A DNA stretch of 7,304 nt from DASQQQ01 sp036390995 (lineage in GTDB: Bacteria; Actinomycetota; UBA4738; HRBIN12). The stretch lies in assembly GCA_036390995.1 (NCBI GenBank), contig DASWAT010000186.1, positions 1-7,304 of the forward strand, written 5' to 3'. Both the position numbers and the translations under genes were made by a program. Positions 3,023 to 7,304 of this stretch are shown piece by piece. Below the pieces are notes generated by a model that saw only the letters and a list, made by a program, of their open reading frames with translations, was not told the origin of the DNA and searched no databases. Numbering within the stretch: the first letter of the stretch is position 1; each line of letters starts with the position of its first letter.

Positions 3023-5548
3023 GTGGGGAAGCGCAGTGGAAAGAGGAAGAGGCAGAGGGGCCACGTCTCGGCTCACCGCCGTATCCCCCGGGCGCCTGTT
3101 CATCGCCCGCGGAACCCGGCGTCGCGGCTCCTACGGCGGTCCTTGGACCTCTCGATCCCGGCCGCCGATCTCGTGCCGGACGTTCTGGCGCTCCCCCTCC
3201 AGGCCGATACGGTCCCGCCCGAGATCGGGTTCGAGGTGGCCACGCGGGCCGGCTCGGAGCGCGCCTGGGCGGTGGTCGACGCGTCGCTGGCCCCCGATCC
3301 CGCCTCGGTCCCCGCGCTGACCTTCGCGGCGGGAGTAGCCGAGTTCGACCGGGACGAGCGCCGCGCCGCAGAGCTCCTGGAGCGAGCGCTCCGGCACACC
3401 GATGAGCGCTGGGTCCATCAGGCGCACGCGGATGCACTCCTCGCGGCCGGCGACCTGGGGTCCGCCCTGCCCGAGATCGAGCGCCTGTGCCGCGAGGACC
3501 CCGGCGACGACAGCGCCCAGGTTCTCTACCGGGATGCGATTCGCTCCGCGTGGGAGCGGCGCGGCCTCGCCGCCGAGGCTCCCTGTGCCTGCGAGTGCGG
3601 CAAGGCTCGCGGGAACTGCTGTGGGCCGGTCGAGGACGCGGCGCTCGAGCGGTTCGCCGACCGCGGGAACTTCGATCGGCTCCGGCTGGATCTGGCCACC
3701 TTCGCCATGCGCCCGGAGTTCGAGCGGCACCGGCTCAACTCCGCCGCGTCGTGGTTCGACGAGCTGCCCGCCGAGATCGACGCCGGCGACGCCGTTCACC
3801 GGATGTACGTTGAGTGGTCCACGACGACGGTCCCCGATCGGGCCGACCACGAGGATCGGACCGTCCTCGACCGATTCGCCGACGACCCCGACACCCCGGA
3901 GGACGACCGGCGGCGCGCCGCATGCTGGGCGGAGCACGGCGTCTACGGGCTCTGGCAGGTCCGCCGGTCGGAGCCCGACCCCGGGGTCCAGCTCGTCGAG
4001 CTGTGCACCGGGACGTATCGGTACGCCGAGGTCCCTCCCTCCATGCAGGAGGGGTTCGTGCCGTGGGTGGTGATGCTGGGCGCGCTCGTGCCGATCGACG
4101 GGGTCTGGCGGGTCGGCTCAGCCGTCTCGTTCCTCTCGCCCTCGGAGGCCGACCACATGGTGGCAGAGGTCTTCAACCTGGCGGAGCGGGTGCTCAACGA
4201 TGCGACCGACGAGGCTCCGGGTCGGGGGGCGAGGCGCCGAGCCACCTCGTTCTTCGATCCGCAGGAGGGCGCCGTCCCGCCGAGCGTGGCCGTGGGCACC
4301 ATCCCTCCCGCGCCGCCGCCGGTGTCCGAGCTGCTGGGTCACCTTGTCGGCGCTGCCCTCCCAGGCTTGCTTCAGGGTCTCGAGGAGCGCCGCTCCACGC
4401 CGCCCCGGCTCCTCAACATGGAAGGGCACCCGCTGATCTCGATCGTGGCTCGCATCCGGGTGCGGGACGCGGCGGCGCTCCCCGTGCTGCTCGCCGGACA
4501 CCCCGACGTCGACGTTGGCGACGAGCAGCTCGTCTGGCTGGGCGATGAGATGCCGCCCGATCAGGCGGCGGTCGCCCGTGCCGAGCTCCAGGCGTTCGCG
4601 CGAAGGCAGGGGACCGAGCTCGAGCCTACCGACGGCCCCCAACGGTGGACTCGCGGACAGGTGCGCCTGCTGGACGACGAGGTGGTCCTGGAAACCAACT
4701 CCCGGGAGCGGTTGGAGATGTTCCTCGACCTCCTCCGGGACCTGGGCGAGACGCCTGAGGTCGTCGACGAGACCCGCGTGGACCCGGCGCAAGACCTCGT
4801 GCTTACGGGAGGACCGCCCGGATCGCTGCTGGGCGGGGCTTCCTGCGAGGCTCTCGACGCCTGGGCTCGCGAGTGGCCGGACGTACCGGTCCCCGCGCTG
4901 GACGGTCTCACCCCCCGCGAGGCCGCCTCCGATCTCGACCTGCGACCCCGGCTCGAGGGGCTGCTGCGCGAGTTCGAGTTCATGGCGGGAAACCTCCGCC
5001 AAGCCGGCGAGGCCGCCCCGGACATGGCGGCCGTGCGGGCCGATATCGGCATGGAGGATCCGTATGCGTGGTCCGATGGGCCGGACGATTGGACCGGTGT
5101 CGAGCACCTCGACCGGCGCGCCTGGGCCGTCCCGCCCGCGCGCGGCCGGCTCGGAGAGGTCCAGCTCGCCCGCCTCGACCCCAACGACCCCGACGAGCGT
5201 GGCCTTCTCATCCGCGCCGAGCACCCGGCGCTGGAGAAGGCCCTGGAGAACGACCTCGACGACGTGAGGGTCGGCGGCCACGACGTCAACCCGAGACTGC
5301 ACCTAGCGCTGCACGAGGCGATCGCCAACCAACTCTGGGAGGACGACCCGCCCGAGGTCTGGCAGACGGCGAAGCGACTGCTCGGGCTTGGATACGAGCG
5401 GCACGAGGTCCTCCACATGCTGGCGTCCGCGATGGCCCAGGAGCTGTGGCAGGCCCTCCGCGAAGAGAAGCCGCACGACCACGCCAGACACGTCCGGTCT
5501 CTTCAGGCCCTGCCGGGAGGCTGGGAAACCGCTCGCAGCCGCCACTGA
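3023..5548 (+). CDS. SEC-C motif protein with TPR-like region and DUF1841 domain
   Basis: This is an 841-residue cytosolic protein with no signal peptide or membrane helix. Order: a basic low-complexity start (1-40); a helical TPR-like region (about 95-175, AAELLERALRHTDERW and following repeats); a SEC-C-type cysteine cluster at 188-200 (CACECG then CC: C188, C190, C192, C199, C200) likely to hold zinc; an acidic middle; a mixed domain (about 458-600) containing LETNSRERLEMFLDLL; and a C-terminal DUF1841 domain (about 728-836) with NPRLHLALHEAI, QLWEDDPPEVW and GYERHEVLHML. The last contains HEVLH (794-798), which fits HExxH. SEC-C motifs bind zinc and often mediate contact with nucleic acid or protein; the biochemical role of DUF1841 is unknown to me. 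Base use is uniform. It stands alone, convergent with the following toxin-antitoxin pair. The exact start is uncertain. Confidence 0.85.
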   Translation: MGKRSGKRKRQRGHVSAHRRIPRAPVHRPRNPASRLLRRSLDLSIPAADLVPDVLALPLQADTVPPEIGFEVATRAGSERAWAVVDASLAPDPASVPALTFAAGVAEFDRDERRAAELLERALRHTDERWVHQAHADALLAAGDLGSALPEIERLCREDPGDDSAQVLYRDAIRSAWERRGLAAEAPCACECGKARGNCCGPVEDAALERFADRGNFDRLRLDLATFAMRPEFERHRLNSAASWFDELPAEIDAGDAVHRMYVEWSTTTVPDRADHEDRTVLDRFADDPDTPEDDRRRAACWAEHGVYGLWQVRRSEPDPGVQLVELCTGTYRYAEVPPSMQEGFVPWVVMLGALVPIDGVWRVGSAVSFLSPSEADHMVAEVFNLAERVLNDATDEAPGRGARRRATSFFDPQEGAVPPSVAVGTIPPAPPPVSELLGHLVGAALPGLLQGLEERRSTPPRLLNMEGHPLISIVARIRVRDAAALPVLLAGHPDVDVGDEQLVWLGDEMPPDQAAVARAELQAFARRQGTELEPTDGPQRWTRGQVRLLDDEVVLETNSRERLEMFLDLLRDLGETPEVVDETRVDPAQDLVLTGGPPGSLLGGASCEALDAWAREWPDVPVPALDGLTPREAASDLDLRPRLEGLLREFEFMAGNLRQAGEAAPDMAAVRADIGMEDPYAWSDGPDDWTGVEHLDRRAWAVPPARGRLGEVQLARLDPNDPDERGLLIRAEHPALEKALENDLDDVRVGGHDVNPRLHLALHEAIANQLWEDDPPEVWQTAKRLLGLGYERHEVLHMLASAMAQELWQALREEKPHDHARHVRSLQALPGGWETARSRH

Positions 5549-5588
5549 CGCCGCCTCTTCCGGGCGATCGAGAAGGCGTTCGGGTTGA

Positions 5589-5607
5589 GGCCTCACGGCA
5601 CGAGGCT
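5589..5607. terminator. Weak hairpin between convergent genes
   Basis: GCCTC (5590-5594) pairs with GAGGC (5602-5606) around loop ACGGCAC, with one more G-U pair outside. It lies 40 bases after the SEC-C stop and just before the stop of the opposite toxin gene, so it could end both transcripts. There is no T-run and the stem is short. Confidence 0.25.
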
Positions 5608-5625
5608 CGGAGATCGAGGTAGCGC

Positions 5626-6027
5626 TCAGGAGAGCCTGCGCGGTGTCAGCTCAAGCCCTTCGGCATGGGCAGCGCGGTGAAGGCGACGATCCCAGGTGGC
5701 GAACCGCAGGTCGCCACGATCAAGGACGAGAGCGGCGGCGAGGTGGACGGAGTCGAGACTGCGCAGGTCGTGATCCAAGGCGAGGGCGGCGGCGTGCTCG
5801 ACGAGAGGTTGGTCCACCTCGACGATGCCGAACGCGGGCCACTCCTCCTTCGCGGCCCTCGTCGCCCTTGCCCCCGCCGCCAGGCCGATCGCACGGACCG
5901 TCTCGACGAACCCGACGCGGCAGATGAACCAGGACTCGGCCTGAGCCATCGCCTCCCGAACGAGGTCGCTGCCGGGCTCGGCCACGTAGCGCTTGACCAG
6001 CGCGCTGGGGTCGAGATAGAGGTTCAG
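5626..6027 (-). CDS. vapC: VapC-type PIN-domain toxin with CTG start
   Basis: This 133-residue PIN-domain RNase starts LNLYLDPSALVKRY. All four acidic residues are present: D6 (LYLDPS), E42 (VGFVETVRA), D92 (RSLDSVHLAAAL) and D113 (ATWDRRLH). The family cleaves RNA such as tRNA and is held inactive by VapB. No ATG, GTG or TTG lies before D6. The first GTG, at codon 15 (5985), would delete the first catalytic aspartate and the first strand. CTG at 6027-6025 overlaps the antitoxin stop in CTGA, exactly where ATGA usually stands in such pairs, with GGGAAG (6040-6035) as a weak ribosome binding site. Either CTG is used through coupling to the antitoxin, or an A-to-C change has weakened the toxin. 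The toxin body is intact. Confidence 0.85.
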   Translation of the reverse strand: MNLYLDPSALVKRYVAEPGSDLVREAMAQAESWFICRVGFVETVRAIGLAAGARATRAAKEEWPAFGIVEVDQPLVEHAAALALDHDLRSLDSVHLAAALVLDRGDLRFATWDRRLHRAAHAEGLELTPRRLS

Positions 6028-6302
6028 CGCTCGGCTTCCCGTTCGGCGAGCACGAGCTTGGACGCGCTGCGACGGGCTGGGGCCGGTCGGGGCGCGCGGC
6101 GTGGGTGGGCTCGGGCCGGAAGCGTGACCCGGCCCTGCGCGACCAGCTCACGCAGCCGATCCTCTGCGTCCGCCTCGCGAGCGGGGACGATGTCCGCGAT
6201 GGGCCTTCCCCGAAGGGTCACGCGCACCTGCTCCCCGCGGCCGACGGCGCGCAGGATCCGACTCAGGGACTGCTTCAGCTCGCGGATCCCCAGTTCCCTC
6301 AT
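6024..6302 (-). CDS. vapB: Phd/YefM-type antitoxin (VapB)
   Basis: This 92-residue protein starts MRELGIRELKQSLSRILRAV, the Phd/YefM antitoxin signature, followed by GEQVRVTLRGRPIADIVPA (residues 24-42), the second half of that fold. The tail (about 45-92) is rich in R, A and P and ends EREAER; such tails wrap around and block the PIN toxin. ATG at 6302 has AAGGTGA just upstream as ribosome binding site. It overlaps the toxin by 4 bases, so the two form one operon. Phd proteins bind palindromes at their own promoter; a candidate lies at 6319-6334. Confidence 0.9.
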   Translation of the reverse strand: MRELGIRELKQSLSRILRAVGRGEQVRVTLRGRPIADIVPAREADAEDRLRELVAQGRVTLPARAHPRRAPRPAPARRSASKLVLAEREAER

Positions 6303-6334
6303 GTGGTCACCTTAGCATCAAAGGGCCCACTTTG
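6303..6334 (-). promoter_or_regulatory. Promoter/operator region of the vapBC pair
   Basis: On the plus strand CAAAG (6319-6323) and CTTTG (6330-6334) form an inverted repeat around GGCCCA, with GGGCCC overlapping the centre. Read on the minus strand, GATGCTAAGGTGA follows and carries both a weak -10-like GATGCT and the ribosome binding site. This suits autoregulation by the antitoxin. The assignment rests on position and symmetry only. Confidence 0.35.
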
Positions 6335-6425
6335 CCTTCCGACGATGGTGTGGGGTAAAGAAACTCGATCGGTGCTCTGACCGCGTCGTTTGTCGGCAGG
6401 CCCACCAGCAGTTCAGACTCGGCCG
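6335..6425. other. Intergenic gap between vapBC and the decayed transposase
   Basis: These 91 bases presumably contain the left end of the degenerate insertion sequence, but I could not match an inverted repeat to the far side. No gene or clear promoter is seen. Confidence 0.3.
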
Positions 6426-7122
6426 ATGCTCCTGTCCCTGAGGTATCGGATCCTCTGCGGTCTGCTTCGCCTGCTCGTCCGCTGTGGCGTCGACGAGCGG
6501 GATCTCGAGGCGGTCGTGCTCCGACGCCAGCTGAGGATCCTCGCTCGAGGAGGAACGCGACCGCGCTTCACCACCGCCGATCGGGCGTTCCTGGCCGCGG
6601 CGGCCCGGTTGCTCTCCCGGGACTGGTGGAGGAGCTTCCTGGTCGGCCCGGACACCCTCCTCCGATGGCACCGAGAGCTCTTGAGGAGGCGCCCTGCAGG
6701 CCCGTCCCGCCGGCCCGGTCGTCCTCCCCTGGGTCAGGGAGCTGATCCGTCGGTTGGGTCCGGAGAACCCCAGGTGGGGCTACCTCAGGATCCGGGGCGA
6801 GCTCTTGAAGCTCGGGATCGACGTCTCGGCGACCACCATCGCCACCGTGCTTCGCCAAAGCGGCCTCGGCCCGGCACCACGCCGGATCGGCCCGACCTGG
6901 ACGCAGTTCCTGCGGCTGCAGGCGTACGGCCTGCTCTCCCGCGACCCCCGATCCGACGTGGAAGACGGCCCAGAGGACGTCGCATCGGGTTCGCAGGAGG
7001 CACTGGCCCTGATCAGCGACCACCAGGCCAGGCAGACCATGACGAACCCGTCCATGACGATCCGTCGGCACCGAGCCCCACGGATCCTCGTCACCGTGCA
7101 CGCTCGACGGCGGGCTGCGTGA
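6426..7122 (+). pseudogene. Decayed integrase-core transposase (IS481/IS3-like)
   Basis: The first part (6426 to about 6730) reads MLLSLRYRILCGLLRLLV, then LEAVVLRRQLRIL, LLRWHRELLRRR and RRPGRPPL. This is the N-terminal region of a common actinobacterial rve-type transposase with helix-turn-helix folds. The frame then shifts, and from about 6734 a different frame continues with VRELIRRLGPENPRWGY, IRGELLKLGIDVSATTI and LGPAPRRIGPTWTQFL, the linker helices of the same protein. After about 6930 the expected DDE catalytic core is not recognisable; WISDHQARQTM-like codons at about 7005-7040 may be a mutated trace of it. The frame ends at TGA 7120-7122. The shift at about 6731-6734 looks like a small deletion. 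The gene cannot make an active transposase. Confidence 0.75.
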
Positions 7123-7304
7123 CTGTGATTCCACCCGGCGTCGCAGTTCGCGCTCGCGACGGACCCGCGATAGCTGCCTGAATCTTGGAGCGAGCCCGAG
7201 AGCTTGCGACCTCCCACCGATCCTGACCGCATCTGCGTTCCGGTCGGGCTCTGGGTCGGGTCCACGATCAGATCAGACGCTCACCCAGGAAGACCAGCGA
7301 CGAG
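7123..7304. other. No gene seen up to the window end
   Basis: There is no convincing open frame on either strand. The only structure noticed is GAGCCCGA (7192-7199) with its exact complement TCGGGCTC (7244-7251), 44 bases apart. It may be the rest of the decayed insertion sequence. Confidence 0.4.

Noticed and set aside
4118..5302. 394-codon minus-strand open frame
   Set aside because: It lies wholly within the SEC-C/DUF1841 gene, which has clear domains; the antisense frame mirrors its G/C third positions.
5665..6315. 216-codon plus-strand open frame
   Set aside because: It is antisense to the vapBC pair, whose motifs and overlap are unmistakable.
6780..7265. Minus-strand open frame over the decayed transposase
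   Set aside because: There is no motif and no ribosome binding site, and half of it is antisense to recognisable transposase sequence.
1..7304. CRISPR array, tRNA or rRNA genes
   Set aside because: I saw no regularly spaced direct repeats and no cloverleaf or rRNA signature in reading both strands.

Overview
The window is GC-rich throughout. GTG, TTG and possibly CTG starts are common, G/C-ending codons are strongly preferred, and the genes are short toxin-antitoxin, SEC-C/DUF1841 and IS genes. This suits an actinobacterium-like genome (Actinomycetota, probably environmental), but no phylogenetic marker is present, so the assignment is inference. The window looks like accessory DNA: two transposable elements, two complete PIN-domain toxins, and several broken genes.

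Region 1 (1-1248) is an IS110-family insertion sequence: a 349-residue DEDD transposase (190-1239) preceded by about 170 bases of structured non-coding DNA. That leader folds into two consecutive stem-loops with internal loops, the architecture of an IS110 bridge RNA. The internal loops contain guide-like segments matching the element's own right end (1241-1248), its left end (1-6) and the DNA just beyond the right end (1249-1256). These matches place the right boundary at about 1248, put the left boundary at or just before base 1, and predict a GC core dinucleotide.

Region 2 (1254-1731) holds two overlapping small genes of unknown function, a two-helix membrane peptide and a 100-residue soluble protein. 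The transposon has landed directly in front of them and seems to supply the ribosome binding site of the first.

Region 3 (about 1957-2475) is a damaged toxin-antitoxin locus: an operator-like palindrome, a truncated and frameshifted antitoxin, and a full-length PIN-domain toxin. Region 4 (2509-2960) holds a long hairpin, a piece of a MerR-type regulator coiled coil, and an internally deleted DUF5615 PIN-like gene.

Region 5 (3023-5548) is one large gene for an 841-residue protein with TPR-like helices, a SEC-C-type cysteine cluster and a C-terminal DUF1841 domain. The open frame continues upstream through the DUF5615 remnant.

Region 6 (5626-6334, minus strand) is a VapBC module: a Phd/YefM-type antitoxin followed by a PIN toxin whose only sensible start is a CTG overlapping the antitoxin stop. 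Region 7 (6426-7122) is a decayed integrase-type transposase with at least one frameshift and no recognisable catalytic domain. From 7123 to the end I see no gene.

Functionally, the genes form an island of mobile and addiction-type elements around one probable host gene (SEC-C/DUF1841). The bridge RNA is the most informative element, because both its donor and its target guides can be read and tested.
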